From contig NZ_JAGFWR010000004.1 in the NCBI RefSeq assembly GCF_017599305.1, positions 1 through 64,000 on the forward strand: DNA of 64,000 nucleotides, written 5' to 3'. The notes under the pieces were generated by a model, which worked only from the letters and a program-made list of their open reading frames with translations, was not told the origin of the DNA and searched no databases. This DNA is from Micromonospora antibiotica. GTDB taxonomy: Bacteria; Actinomycetota; Actinomycetes; Mycobacteriales; Micromonosporaceae. Of the stretch, positions 27,199 through 36,510 are shown in pieces; the stretch's first letter is position 1; every line of letters begins with the position of its first letter. The translations under genes and the position numbers were made by a program.

Positions 27199-27879
27199 GT
27201 GGAGGAAAACGTACGGGCCGGGCGCTGTGTGGTCGCGGTGGACGGACCGTCCGGTTCGGGTAAGTCCACCGTGTCGCGGCGGCTCGCCGTCGACCTCGGT
27301 GCCCGCTACCTGGACACCGGCGCGATGTACCGGGCGATCACCTGGGCGGTGCTGCGCTCCGGCGTCGACCTGGCCGACGCCGCCGCGGTGGGCAAGGTCG
27401 CCGCCGAGGTCGAGCTGCGCATCGGCACCGACCCCCGGGGGTACGGCGTGACCGTCGACGGGACGGGTGTCGACCAGGAGATCCGGGGCCCCGAGGTGAC
27501 CGGCGCGGTCTCCGCGGTGGCCGCCGTGCCGGCGGTGCGGGCGTTGCTCGTGGCCCGGCAGCGGGAGCTGATCGCCCAGGCCGGCCGGATCGTCGTCGAG
27601 GGCCGCGACATCGGGGGTGTGGTGGCCCCCGACGCCGACCTGAAGGTCTACCTGACCGCCTCCGAGGCGGCCCGGGCCCGACGCCGCAGCGCCGAGGACG
27701 CCGCCGACGTCACGGCGACCGCCGCGGACCTGGCCCGGCGGGACCGGCTCGACTCCACCCGCGCGGTCAACCCGCTGCGGCAGATCGCCGACGCCGTCGA
27801 ACTGGACACCACCGAGCTGGGCATCGACGAGGTCGTCGCCCAGCTGCGGGAGCTGCTCACCGAGCGGGGCGTGGCATGA
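27199..27879 (+). CDS. cmk: Cytidylate kinase
   Basis: A 226-aa enzyme phosphorylating CMP/dCMP. P-loop [20 protein letters not shown]-site elements [16 protein letters not shown] and [21 protein letters not shown], and the LID-like ARRRSAEDA stretch are all present. GTG start. It is preceded by a 193-base gap likely to hold a promoter and overlaps der by ATGA. Confidence 0.96.
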   Translation: MEENVRAGRCVVAVDGPSGSGKSTVSRRLAVDLGARYLDTGAMYRAITWAVLRSGVDLADAAAVGKVAAEVELRIGTDPRGYGVTVDGTGVDQEIRGPEVTGAVSAVAAVPAVRALLVARQRELIAQAGRIVVEGRDIGGVVAPDADLKVYLTASEAARARRRSAEDAADVTATAADLARRDRLDSTRAVNPLRQIADAVELDTTELGIDEVVAQLRELLTERGVA

Positions 27880-29273
27880 GCGACGGATGGGTGGAGCTGC
27901 GCGAGCCGGAGGTCACCGTCGAGGAGCCGACCGGCCCGCAGCCCGTGGTGGCCGTGGTCGGTCGCCCGAACGTGGGCAAGTCGACGCTGGTCAACCGGAT
28001 CATCGGCCGGCGGCAGGCGGTCGTGGAGGACGTCCCCGGGGTGACCCGGGACCGGGTGCCCTACGACGCCCAGTGGAACGGCCGCTCGTTCACGGTGGTG
28101 GACACCGGCGGCTGGGAACCGGACGCGAAGGACCGGGCGGCGGCGATCGCCGCCCAGGCCGAGACGGCGGTGGTCACCGCCGACGTGGTGATCTTCGTGG
28201 TCGACGCCATGGTCGGCTCGACCGATGTGGACGAGGCCGCGGTGAAGATGCTGCGGCGCAGCGCCAAACCGGTGATCCTGGTGGCCAACAAGACCGACAA
28301 CACCGCCATCGAGATGGAGGCGACCGCGCTGTGGTCGCTGGGCCTCGGTGAGCCGTTCCCGGTCTCCGCGCTGCACGGCCGGGGCTCCGGCGAACTCCTC
28401 GACGCGATCCTCGACGCGCTGCCCGACGCGCCCAAGATCGTCGAGAACCGGCCGCGCGGCCCCCGCCGGGTCGCGCTGGTCGGCCGGCCCAACGTCGGCA
28501 AGTCCAGCCTGCTCAACCGGTTCTCCGGGGAGGAGCGGGCGGTCGTCGACTCGGTCGCCGGCACCACCGTCGACCCGGTGGACAGCCTGGTGGAGATCGG
28601 CGGCGAAACCTGGCAACTGGTCGACACCGCCGGGCTGCGCAAGCGGGTCGGCAAGGCCAGCGGCACCGAGTACTACGCCAGCCTGCGTACCGCCGGGGCC
28701 ATCGAGGCGGCCGAGGTGGCGGTGGTGCTGCTCGACTCCAGCGAGCCGATCAGCGAGCAGGACCAGCGGATCCTGACCATGGTCGTCGAGGCCGGCCGGG
28801 CCCTGGTGATCGCCTTCAACAAGTGGGACCTGGTCGACGCCGACCGCCGGTACTACCTGGACAAGGAGATCGACCGGGAGCTGCGCCGGATCCCCTGGGC
28901 GATCCGGCTCAACCTGTCGGCGCAGACCGGCCGGGCCGTCGACAAGCTCGCCCCCGCGCTGCGCAAGGCGTTGGCGAGCTGGGAGACCCGGGTGCCCACG
29001 GCACAGCTCAACCAGTGGCTCACCGCCCTGGTCCAGGCCACCCCGCACCCGGTGCGTGGCGGCCGCGCCCCGAAGATCCTCTTCGCGACCCAGGCGGGTG
29101 TCTCCCCGCCGAGGTTCGTGCTGTTCACCACCGCGCCGCTGGACGCCGGCTACCAGCGTTTCGTCGAGCGCAAGCTCCGCGAGGAGTTCGGCTTCGAGGG
29201 CAGCCCGGTGGAGATCTCGGTACGCCCCCGCAAGAAGCTCGGCCCCGGCGGCCGGGGCAAGGCCCACGGCTGA
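27876..29273 (+). CDS. der: Ribosome-assembly GTPase Der (EngA)
   Basis: A 465-aa protein with two tandem GTPase domains: G1 [10 protein letters not shown]3 DTGGWEP and G4 NKTD in the first; G1 [10 protein letters not shown]3 [10 protein letters not shown] and G4 NKWD in the second. A KH-like C-terminal domain follows, with the [37 protein letters not shown] signature. Der helps mature the 50S subunit. ATG overlaps the cmk stop. Confidence 0.97.
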   Translation: MSDGWVELREPEVTVEEPTGPQPVVAVVGRPNVGKSTLVNRIIGRRQAVVEDVPGVTRDRVPYDAQWNGRSFTVVDTGGWEPDAKDRAAAIAAQAETAVVTADVVIFVVDAMVGSTDVDEAAVKMLRRSAKPVILVANKTDNTAIEMEATALWSLGLGEPFPVSALHGRGSGELLDAILDALPDAPKIVENRPRGPRRVALVGRPNVGKSSLLNRFSGEERAVVDSVAGTTVDPVDSLVEIGGETWQLVDTAGLRKRVGKASGTEYYASLRTAGAIEAAEVAVVLLDSSEPISEQDQRILTMVVEAGRALVIAFNKWDLVDADRRYYLDKEIDRELRRIPWAIRLNLSAQTGRAVDKLAPALRKALASWETRVPTAQLNQWLTALVQATPHPVRGGRAPKILFATQAGVSPPRFVLFTTAPLDAGYQRFVERKLREEFGFEGSPVEISVRPRKKLGPGGRGKAHG

Positions 29274-29285
29274 CCCGGCACCTCC

Positions 29286-29321
29286 AAGGGCTGCCGCTCC
29301 CACCCCGGGACGGCAGCCCTT
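29286..29321 (+). terminator. Terminator after der
   Basis: Perfect 11-bp stem (AAGGGCTGCCG at 29286-29296 with CGGCAGCCCTT at 29311-29321), 12 bases past the der stop. Confidence 0.85.
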
Positions 29322-29458
29322 CCGTGCCCCCCTCCTTTCCTAGGACGCTTTAGGGGTGGTGGCGGTGCACACCGACGCGGCAGGGGGCTGTGCGCGCGGT
29401 GCGAAGATCCTGCGCTAAGCTGTACCGGCTGCCGCAGGGGAAACCAGGCGGAGAGCAT

Positions 29459-29532
<74 letters not shown>

Positions 29533-29540
29533 CGCAGCTC

Positions 29541-29573
29541 AGAGGGCATATCCGATCGATGGATATGCCCTCT
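29541..29573 (+). terminator. tRNA-Pro terminator hairpin
   Basis: A perfect 13-bp stem (AGAGGGCATATCC at 29541-29553 with GGATATGCCCTCT at 29561-29573), 7-nt loop, then TCT. It is less GC-rich than the core genome, so it might have been brought in by the element that used the tRNA. Confidence 0.85.
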
Positions 29574-29601
29574 TCTAGTAGCTGGGTGACAAACTGAGTG
29601 A

Positions 29602-29720
29602 CTACGCCTCAGTGTCGAAGATTCGATCCATGGCGACCGCACCGCCGAGGAGCACCGGCCGTAGTTGGTGCGGGTAGACGCTCTCGGTGACGGTAGTGCC
29701 GGAGGGGTGCGCCACCCCGA
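29602..29720 (-). pseudogene. Tyrosine integrase remnant (C-terminal end only)
   Basis: On the minus strand, ending at TAG (29602-29604), the frame reads THPSG-like residues followed by TTVTESVYPHQLRPVLLGGAVAMDRIFD. This is the tail of actinophage/AICE integrases just after the catalytic tyrosine (the Y of ESVY). Upstream the similarity stops after ~35 residues and runs into unrelated DNA, so only the end of the gene is left. Its place beside tRNA-Pro and its reading direction towards the tRNA are what an integrated element leaves behind. Confidence 0.7.
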
Positions 29721-29782
29721 CCGCGCAGCCCGTCATCGTCCTCCCCGCCGCCGGGGACGGCCGCTGCCACGATGCACATGGC

Positions 29783-30697
29783 TCACTCTTCGCCCCGATG
29801 GCGGGCGGCAGGAGCGCGGGTGGCCAGCGCGGTGATGAACGCGACGATCTCGTCGGGGTTCTCCTCGGCCATGAAATGCCCGCTGCCGGTGGCCTGGTAG
29901 GTAAGGTCCGGGGCCCATGCGCGCCAGAGCGCGGAGGCGTCGAAGCCGAGCTGGGAGCCCCAGTCCTGGGAGATGACACCGACAGGCATCGTGAGTTGCG
30001 CGCCGCGTTCACGGTCGGCGATGTCCATGTCGAGGTCGATGCTGGCCGTCGCGCGGTAGTCGGCCACGATCGAGTCGATCGCGGCGACGGAGCTGTCGAC
30101 GTAGTAGTCGCGCTCTTCGCGGGTGAAGGTGGTGCCGGTGGGGTCCCAGGCGTCGAGGAAGGAGCCGAAGAACTCGGGACCGACGGCGGCGATCATCTTC
30201 TCGGGCAGGCCGGCCGGCTGGGCCATGAGATAGAGGTGCCAGGCGACCTTGGCGTTGACACCGTGCAGGACGGCCCACGTGTCCAGGGTCGGCAGGACGT
30301 CGAGGATGCCGAGGTAGCGCACTGCTTCGGGGTGGTCCAGCCCGGTGCGGACCGCGACGAGAGCACCGCGGTCATGGCCGATGAGCCCGAAGTGGTCAAA
30401 GCCGAGCTGACGGGTGATGGCGATCACGTCGTTGCCCATCGTGCGCTTGGAGTAGGTGCCCGGATCGTCGGCGACGGGCTTGCCGCTGGCTCCGTAACCG
30501 CGAAGGTCGGGAACGATGACGGTGTGGTCGGTCGCGAGTTTCCCGGCGACGTGACGCCACATGTAGTGGGTCTGCGGGAAGCCATGGAGCAGCACGACGG
30601 CCGGCCCCTGGCCGCCGACAGCGACGTTGAGGTCGACGCCGGCGTCGCCGACGATCGTGTGGTAGGTGACGTTGTCGATCACGAATGGTGTGGTCAC
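29783..30697 (-). CDS. Alpha/beta hydrolase, haloacetate dehalogenase/epoxide hydrolase type
   Basis: A 304-aa protein. The oxyanion-hole region is LLHGFPQTHYMWRHVAGKLA, the nucleophile elbow is GHDRGALVA (Asp, not Ser) and the catalytic His lies in GSGHFMAEENPDE. The Asp nucleophile places it with dehalogenases and epoxide hydrolases, not esterases. GTG start with GGAGGA 4 bases before; it overlaps the TetR stop (GTGA), so the two form a small operon in which TetR probably controls the enzyme. Substrate unknown. Confidence 0.85.
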   Translation of the reverse strand: MTTPFVIDNVTYHTIVGDAGVDLNVAVGGQGPAVVLLHGFPQTHYMWRHVAGKLATDHTVIVPDLRGYGASGKPVADDPGTYSKRTMGNDVIAITRQLGFDHFGLIGHDRGALVAVRTGLDHPEAVRYLGILDVLPTLDTWAVLHGVNAKVAWHLYLMAQPAGLPEKMIAAVGPEFFGSFLDAWDPTGTTFTREERDYYVDSSVAAIDSIVADYRATASIDLDMDIADRERGAQLTMPVGVISQDWGSQLGFDASALWRAWAPDLTYQATGSGHFMAEENPDEIVAFITALATRAPAARHRGEE

Positions 30698-31383
30698 GAG
30701 TCCTCCTGGGGTTGGTTGGTGGGGCGGGTTTCGGGATGGCCGGAGAAGAGTCCGGCGGGCAACGTGGTGACGCTGTTGGCGGAGGCGACGAGCGCCGGGA
30801 TGATCACCGTGTCCACGAGTGCGGACAGGTAGGCGTCGTCGACCGCAAGGCCGTTCGCGTGACGGAGCAGCAGCACCGACCCGACGACCTCGTCGAAGGC
30901 GAACGGGCTCGCACCGGTGGGCAGCTCGCCACGAGCAACCGCGGCGTCGATGACCGCCTGCGGCAGCCTGGCCCCCGTGGGACCCGCGGAGCTCTCGATG
31001 GCGTCGCACAGTTCGGGGTCTTTCAGCCCGGCTTGGAGCAGCATCAACGCGGTGCCGATGTCGGCCGCAGTCATCGTGCGTTCCAGCCGCCGCACCAGGA
31101 TCAGGAGGTCCTCGCGCAGGGTGGCCCCCTGCGGCAGCGGGGACGTCGAGTGCTGGGCGGGCCCTGCCTTCACTGCGGCGATGACCATGTCCCGCTTGGA
31201 TCCCCATCGCCGGTAGAGGCTGGCCTTCGACGTCTGGCAGCGTCGAGCTACCGCCTCGAAGGACACGTCCTCGTACCCGTGCTCAGCGAGGACCTCGAGT
31301 ACGGCCGCGGTGATCCGACGCTCAAGTTCGGGATCGCGCGGTCGACCACGGGCCCCTGACGACTCCTCATTGCGATACGCCAC
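30694..31383 (-). CDS. TetR-family transcriptional regulator
   Basis: A 229-aa protein. The HTH lies near residues 20-65 (ERRITAAVLEVLAEHGYEDVSFEAVARRCQTSKASLYRRWGSKRDMV); the rest is the ligand/dimer domain. Start chosen at GTG 31383: a -10-like TACGAT (31391-31396, minus strand) ends 7 bases before it, so the mRNA may be leaderless. A palindrome covers the start. Likely an autorepressor of itself and the downstream hydrolase. Confidence 0.85.
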   Translation of the reverse strand: MAYRNEESSGARGRPRDPELERRITAAVLEVLAEHGYEDVSFEAVARRCQTSKASLYRRWGSKRDMVIAAVKAGPAQHSTSPLPQGATLREDLLILVRRLERTMTAADIGTALMLLQAGLKDPELCDAIESSAGPTGARLPQAVIDAAVARGELPTGASPFAFDEVVGSVLLLRHANGLAVDDAYLSALVDTVIIPALVASANSVTTLPAGLFSGHPETRPTNQPQEDS

Positions 31384-31393
31384 GTGCCGTATC
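31374..31393 (-). promoter_or_regulatory. Candidate TetR operator over a leaderless start
   Basis: GATACG-C-CACGTG-C-CGTATC is a 20-bp near-perfect palindrome (one mismatched pair) that spans the GTG start of the TetR gene and the space up to the -10 box. Binding here would block initiation directly. Confidence 0.6.
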
Positions 31394-31741
31394 GTATACC
31401 AGGATGTTGACCGTCGACCGACACCCCGTCGGGAACTCGTCCTTAAAGCGTGGATCGTGCATCTCACCGCATCAGAGGGTGTGGCCGGGCGGCCTGTCTC
31501 CCGGCACCCGTGCTGGGAGGTGACGTCTGACGGGTAGACGACGGCCGTTTCACCACCTAGCAATCCAGGACGAACACTTAGAGCGAGACGAAGCCCTTGG
31601 TCGGAGGCACGAAGCCGCAGCGGTGGCACGCCGCGGCGGAGGGTGGCACCGACCGGTCACGCTGGGTGTTGGCCAACACCGGCAGGTGGCAACCCCGGGC
31701 CTGAGCGCGGGCAGACCCGTGTAACGAGGAAGGCGGCTGCC
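31384..31741. other. Intergenic region, no gene seen
   Basis: About 360 bases between the TetR promoter and the zinc-ribbon gene. It contains the TetR promoter region at its left end and a ribosome-binding AGGAAGG at its right end. Open frames here lack family similarity and natural starts. Confidence 0.5.
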
Positions 31742-32317
31742 ATGCTCAACTCGTTTCTCCAGGCCCTTGCGACCAAACTGGTCGAGGAGATCCTCAAGCG
31801 GCTCGTTGAGTGGCTCTCGCCGAAGGTCCTGCACGCCGTGCCGCATCGTGCGTCGCCCAACTGCCCTAGCTGCGGCGGGTACGGCGTCCGCCGGTGGGCC
31901 ACCGGCGGCATGTGGGTGTTCCTGCCGTCGGTGCTGGCCTTCGCGTTGGGCTTCGGATTCACCCTGCTCGGTGTGCTGCTGGTCGTGCTCACGGTCGTCG
32001 CCGTATTGGTATCGGACGGGGCCGGCGGGATCGTGCCCGCCCTGCTCGCGCCGCTCGGTCTTCTGGTCCCTGCCACCCTGATGATCGCAGGCGCGTTCGG
32101 TCTTGCCCACTACAACAGCTACCCACCGAAGTGGTGCGCCCGCTGCCACGCCCGGTGGCCGCGCCGTGAGCGAAACGAATATCTGCGGGCGTCAGCCCCG
32201 GTGTTGACCTGCGATTGCGGTCAGCGACTGCGGGTGCCCCGCACGGCTGCCGGAACGCGACTGCGCTGCCCCCGCTGCCGAACCGAACACGCCACCCCAG
32301 CCCCGGCCCGCCCCTGA
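31742..32317 (+). CDS. Zinc-ribbon membrane protein of unknown function
   Basis: A 191-aa protein; ATG with AGGAAGG 8 bases upstream. An N-terminal amphipathic helix (LNSFLQALATKLVEEILKRLVEWLS) is followed by a first CPSC knuckle, two or three membrane segments (WVFLPSVLAFALGFGFTLLGVLLVVLTVVAVLV and a second), then CARC and a C-terminal ribbon with CDCGQRLRVP and CPRC. The C-terminal part resembles the FmdB/GATA-like short zinc ribbons. No function can be named. Confidence 0.65.
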   Translation: MLNSFLQALATKLVEEILKRLVEWLSPKVLHAVPHRASPNCPSCGGYGVRRWATGGMWVFLPSVLAFALGFGFTLLGVLLVVLTVVAVLVSDGAGGIVPALLAPLGLLVPATLMIAGAFGLAHYNSYPPKWCARCHARWPRRERNEYLRASAPVLTCDCGQRLRVPRTAAGTRLRCPRCRTEHATPAPARP

Positions 32318-32444
32318 CACAGGGTCAGCGGCGCCACCGTACCGTTTGGCCCCTGGACCTGGCGGTGTGGGCGCACTCCGCTCTCGGCCGTGACGGGTTG
32401 GCACTCGCCAACCGCCTCGTCGAACTCGACGACGTGTAACCAGC

Positions 32445-32624
32445 ATGACGGAGCAGGACGTCAACGACGAGATCCTTGCGGAAGCCCACCGCAACAACCG
32501 CTGCATCCCGTCCGGTGACACGTCACCGGCGTGCTCCGCAAGGGTCCAGCCGTTCTTGCGACCCGGACCCGAGACCAGCCCGCATAGGTACTGCCGCGCC
32601 CGCCGACGCGGCTACGACCGATGA
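32445..32624 (+). CDS. Small hypothetical protein (59 aa)
   Basis: ATG-started 59-codon frame reading MTEQDVNDEILAEAHRNNRC and ending YCRARRRGYDR. The first 30 codons have the composition of a real gene; no ribosome site stands out. The frame just before it (ending at 32439) closes with DGLALANRLVELDD, also gene-like, so both may be remains of a larger element gene region. Not recognised. Confidence 0.3.
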   Translation: MTEQDVNDEILAEAHRNNRCIPSGDTSPACSARVQPFLRPGPETSPHRYCRARRRGYDR

Positions 32625-32748
32625 AACCGAGGCCCGATCCGGGCATGCAGCCGGTCCAACTCTCCACGCCAACGCTCAACATCGACGTCCGTCACAGGCA
32701 GACCAACGAACCCGACCCGAAGACGATTCGCCTACTGCCGTTGCAGTA

Positions 32749-33348
32749 CTAAGAGGCGTCTCGTAACTCGGGGCAGCCCGGTCGAGGCGAGCCAGGAGAT
32801 CGGCGGCCGGTGGCTGAGATGTGGTGCTGGAGGAACGTGACGCGGGAGGCGACGTCGCTATGCGGCAGGGTGCTGAGTTTGTAGCCGTGTTGGGTGTAGG
32901 CGGCGACCATGGCGTCATGGGTACGCACGGCTTCGGCGAAGTCTTGGTGTCGTTCGCTGTCCGTGGTGTAGATCTGCGGCCAGGGTGGGGCGATGAACAC
33001 GCGCTGGTGGTAGCGGAACAGCTGCGCGGCGGCTGTCACGTGTGCGGGAACGGGCTGGCCGAGTAGGAGGTGGTAGCCGACCAGGTCCGGGATCCCTCGG
33101 TCGAAGAAGACGGGTCCGGGATGCTGGCTGGCTTGGCGGTAGGAGCGGATCTCCCAACTGAGCATGACCTCGGCGAACAGTCGTGAGTCCCCGGTGTGCA
33201 GCGCCTGGCCGCCGATCGACAGCTGGTCCTGGATGATCTGCCGTCCCGCTTCGTCGACGCAGGCGTAGCCGGCACGCCGCAAGCTGTCGATCAGCGTGGT
33301 CTTGCCGGCGCCGGGTCCCCCGGTGATGACGATGTACTGGCTGCTCAC
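32749..33348 (-). CDS. AAA_28-type P-loop ATPase/kinase
   Basis: A 199-aa protein. Walker A TGGPGAGKTTLIDSLRRAGYACVDEAGRQII is typical of the AAA_28 / NadR-like kinase group; VFFDRGIPDLVGYHLLLG supplies the DRG motif and RVFIAPPWPQIYTTDSERHQDFAEAVRTHDAMVAAY the lid and C-terminal part. Start is GTG 33348 with AGAGAGGA 4-5 bases upstream. The last residues (PELRDAS) come from DNA resembling an IS end, so the natural C terminus may have been changed by an insertion. Substrate unknown. Confidence 0.75.
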   Translation of the reverse strand: MSSQYIVITGGPGAGKTTLIDSLRRAGYACVDEAGRQIIQDQLSIGGQALHTGDSRLFAEVMLSWEIRSYRQASQHPGPVFFDRGIPDLVGYHLLLGQPVPAHVTAAAQLFRYHQRVFIAPPWPQIYTTDSERHQDFAEAVRTHDAMVAAYTQHGYKLSTLPHSDVASRVTFLQHHISATGRRSPGSPRPGCPELRDAS

Positions 33349-33420
33349 GTCGTCCTCTCTGATAGGCACGCACTCCTCGTGCCCCCGGGTTTTTCCGCTG
33401 GGGGTGATCATCGAGGAAGC

Positions 33421-33690
33421 ATGGGTACAGGTGATCTCCGCAGTCCGCCAGGAGTGGATCCTCCCGTTCGCTGGGCTGCCCCCGCCCAGTTCCGCAAGCT
33501 GGTCCGTCTCGTCGCCGAGCGTGGCGGGGACGGGATCGCTGACCGTCGGCCGGGCCGGCGGTGGCCCTCGATCTTCCCGGCCGGGTGCTGCTGGTGGCCG
33601 TCTACTGGCGCATGAACCTGGCGATGCGGCAGGTCGGGCCGTTGTTCGTAGTGTCGCATCCCGCCGCGCACCGAGTCATCGACGCGGGTG
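33421..33690 (+). pseudogene. IS5-family transposase remnant, frameshifted
   Basis: Two overlapping frames give the N-terminal part of an IS5-type DDE transposase: PAQFRKLVRLVAERGGDGIADRRPGRRW up to about 33560, then in another frame ALDLPGRVLLVAVYWRMNLAMRQVGPLFVVSHPAAHRVIDA. Joining them needs one extra base at the TGGCC around 33560, so a single-base deletion is likely. The DDE core and 3' end are missing. Dead element. Confidence 0.75.
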
Positions 33691-34047
33691 AAAGTCTGTG
33701 CCGGCATTCGACGTCGAGCGGCCGGGGTCGGGCGCGCGGTGGTTCGATGCGAGAAGGATACGCGACCGTTCGCGAGAATCTAACTCATTCGACTCGGCTA
33801 TTTATCTCCACGTTGTACGGGTCTATATTGTGGGTCACGAATCCCTGTTGCTTGAGCCACCTGCCAGGGAGGTGAGATCTACTCGAATTCTCGTGGTATC
33901 CCTCCCGCCCCTCACCCCTATCCCCGTTCTGGTCTTGCCTGTGCGGCGTGCCGGATTCGGGGCCCGTGCAGCTGTGCGCCTGACCACCGCCAAGGTCCGG
34001 GCAGTCAGGTGGCCAGGAATTGAATGTGTCTCGGTCAGGAGAGGGAG
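33691..34047. other. Lower-GC intergenic region upstream of the RCC1 gene
   Basis: About 350 bases, noticeably richer in A/T than the rest of the window around 33770-33860 (TCTAACTCATTC, TATTTATCTCC, GTCTATATTGTG). No gene is seen. It probably carries the promoter of the RCC1-repeat gene and marks foreign DNA next to the transposase remnant. Confidence 0.45.
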
Positions 34048-35532
34048 ATGGGTAAATTCTGCTTGCCCGAAGACATGTCCGCCGTGATGATCGGCGGTGC
34101 CCGACGCGCTGCCGTCACCAGCGTGCTGGTGGTGCTGACTCTGGTCGCGGTGGTCGGTGACGCCTCGGTCTCTGGGGCGAACGGGAAGCCGGCCGGTCTA
34201 ACCGCCGCGCCTGCGGTGGCCCAGCGACTGGTGGCCCGGCAGGCTCCGGCCGAACTCGGCGCAGTGACCGCCATCGCCGCCGGCTACGGCCACAGCCTCG
34301 CCCTGCGCTCGGACGGCACCGTCCTCGCCTGGGGCCGCAACAGTGAAGGTCAGCTGGGTGACGGCACCCTCGACCCGAGTCTCACTCCGGTGCGGGTGTG
34401 CGCCGTAGGTCAGGTCGCCCCCTGCACCCGGTTCCTCACCGGAGTGATCGCCATCGCGGCCGGGTTCGTGCACAGCGTGGCCCTGCTCCGGGACCGCACG
34501 GTCGTCGCCTGGGGGCAGAACGTGACAGGTCAGCTTGGTGACGGCACCTCCACGGACCGCTCGGTTCCGGTGCGGGTGTGCGCGGTGGGCGAGGTCGCAC
34601 CGTGTAGCCAGTTTCTCAGCGGGGTCAGGGCCATCGCCAGCGGCGACTCAGACCACAACCTCGCTCTGCTGGTCGATGGTGCTGTCGTCGCCTGGGGTTT
34701 CAACGCCTTCGGTCAGCTTGGTGACGGCGGCTACGCCGGGAGTCCGGTTCCGGTGCGGGTGTGCGCGGTGGGGGAGTCCGCCCCCTGCGGCCGGTTCCTG
34801 AGTGGGGCCAGGTCCATCGCGGTAGGTGAAGGGCACAGTCTGGCCGTCGTGGGGACCGGCCACGCCGTCGCCTGGGGCTTCAACGGCGCCGGTGAAGTCG
34901 GCGATGGCACCAGCGACAATTTCCGTCCCATCCCGGTGCGGGTGTGCGCGGTGGGGGAGACCGCCCCCTGCGACCGGTTCCTGAACGGGGTGAGTGCCCT
35001 GGCGGCTGGCGCTTTCCACAGCATGGCGTTGCTGGGCAGCGGCAGTGTCGTTTCCTGGGGCTACAACGTCGAGGGTCAGATCGGTGACGGCACCCGCGAT
35101 AACCACCGACTCGTTCCGGTGCGGGTGTGCGCGGAGGGGCAGGTCGCACCCTGTGACCGGTTCCTGTACGGGGTGCGGCACATCGCCGCCAACGGTTTTC
35201 ACAGCCTGGCGCAGCTGAGTAGCGGTGGCGTTTTGGCGTGGGGCTACAACGGCTATGGACAGCTCGGCGACGGTACTCGCGTGAATCGTCTGACGCCGGT
35301 GCGGGTGTGTGCGGTGGGGGAAGTCGCGCCCTGCGGTCGATTTCTGTACTTGATTCGGGCGATCGCCGCTGGAATCGATCACAATCTCGCGCTACAGCCG
35401 AACTACACCGTCGTCGACTGGGGCTTGAACAACCACGGCCAGCTGGGCGACGGCACTACCAGTGACCGTTCCGTTCCGGTGCAGGTCCTGGCACTCCAGG
35501 GCCCGGCAAAGTCGTCAGGTGATGCCGGGTAG
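34048..35532 (+). CDS. Secreted RCC1-repeat beta-propeller protein
   Basis: About 494 aa. An N-terminal signal/anchor segment (AVTSVLVVLTLVAVVGDASVSGA) is followed by seven RCC1 repeats of ~58 residues, each with the pattern AIAAGxxHSLAL..DGTVxAWGxNxxGQLGDGT, enough for one closed seven-bladed propeller. Each of the first six repeats ends with PVRVCAVGEVAPCxRFLxGV, whose two Cys could form a disulphide outside the cell. The start is unclear: ATG 34024, 34048 (GGAGAGGG just before) or 34087. RCC1 propellers are protein-interaction platforms; no catalytic domain is attached. Confidence 0.8.
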   Translation: MGKFCLPEDMSAVMIGGARRAAVTSVLVVLTLVAVVGDASVSGANGKPAGLTAAPAVAQRLVARQAPAELGAVTAIAAGYGHSLALRSDGTVLAWGRNSEGQLGDGTLDPSLTPVRVCAVGQVAPCTRFLTGVIAIAAGFVHSVALLRDRTVVAWGQNVTGQLGDGTSTDRSVPVRVCAVGEVAPCSQFLSGVRAIASGDSDHNLALLVDGAVVAWGFNAFGQLGDGGYAGSPVPVRVCAVGESAPCGRFLSGARSIAVGEGHSLAVVGTGHAVAWGFNGAGEVGDGTSDNFRPIPVRVCAVGETAPCDRFLNGVSALAAGAFHSMALLGSGSVVSWGYNVEGQIGDGTRDNHRLVPVRVCAEGQVAPCDRFLYGVRHIAANGFHSLAQLSSGGVLAWGYNGYGQLGDGTRVNRLTPVRVCAVGEVAPCGRFLYLIRAIAAGIDHNLALQPNYTVVDWGLNNHGQLGDGTTSDRSVPVQVLALQGPAKSSGDAG

Positions 35533-35799
35533 TGCCAGCGGGCGGATGCTGTCTCGGGCGTGATGTCGGTTGGTGGCGGCGATGTTGCTGACTTCGGTCA
35601 GGCGCAGCTGGGAATGCACTGCCGTGGGCGTCGCCGACGATCAGGCTCAAGGGGCGGTCGGCGGGCGGGTTCGGTGCCGCGTGCAGCGCTCCGGTCAGAG
35701 GACGAAGGTCCCGTCGTCGTCGAAGTTCGGGTTGTCCGCCACGGGCTGGCCGTGGCGTCGTTGGGTGTTGTAGTGGTGGCGGTAGATGTTCAGCAGGTG

Positions 35800-36510
35800 C
35801 TATGAGCAGTCGCAGAACGCGGTCGCCTGGACGACGCCCGTGACTTTCACGGTGACCGTCGGCGTTTCCGCGACGAGTCCGACGGCCTTCGCCATGTCGT
35901 CGGACCAGACGACGAGGTCATCGGCGCCGGGCGTCGCTCGGACGGCAGAGGTCGTGAGAATCGCCTTGATCTGGAACGTGGCGTTGACGGGCGGCTTTTG
36001 GACGTAGGCCAGAGCGACCCAGTCCCCACCGGGGACCTCTTTCGTGGAATCCCACTGGACGTAGTACCGCGGTGCGTCTCCGGGGCAGCATTCGCGCGCG
36101 ATCAGCACATACGAATGCAGCCCGGGCGCAGCGCGCGTCCTGCCGCGCACCTCGACGGCGCAGGCGTCTTTCACACACTTCACGGTTGCGCCATCTGTTG
36201 ACGTTGGCGTGAGGATCATGAGAGGCGGTGGAGGGCTGGGCGACGGTGCCGGGGGTGACGTCGAGGGCGCGGACGCCGGGGGGCGGTCGGACCCGGCAGG
36301 CCTGTCCGACAGGACATTCGGCAGGCCGACGGCGAGCGCCACGATCACCCCGGCAGCGGTAGAGACTCCGACAACGGCTTCCCACAGCCGCGACGGAGAG
36401 CGGGGTTGCCGCCCTTCGTCACCTCCTGTGGCCGGGGGTGAGGCATCTTTGTCGGCGACGTCGTCCGAGCTGCCAGGTGGAGTACCTTTCTGGATCTCTT
36501 CCTCGTTCAC
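35800..36510 (-). CDS. Single-pass membrane protein of unknown function
   Basis: A 236-aa protein, GTG start. An acidic cytoplasmic N-terminal ~42 residues precede one membrane helix (AVVGVSTAAGVIVALAVGLPNV), a Pro/Ser-rich stalk (SAPSTSPPAPSPSPPPP) and an extracellular domain of ~130 residues with five or six Cys (VKCVKDACAVEV, ARECCPGDAP, FCDCS at the end). It looks like an actinobacterial surface protein. Convergent with the RCC1 gene. Confidence 0.65.
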   Translation of the reverse strand: MNEEEIQKGTPPGSSDDVADKDASPPATGGDEGRQPRSPSRLWEAVVGVSTAAGVIVALAVGLPNVLSDRPAGSDRPPASAPSTSPPAPSPSPPPPLMILTPTSTDGATVKCVKDACAVEVRGRTRAAPGLHSYVLIARECCPGDAPRYYVQWDSTKEVPGGDWVALAYVQKPPVNATFQIKAILTTSAVRATPGADDLVVWSDDMAKAVGLVAETPTVTVKVTGVVQATAFCDCS

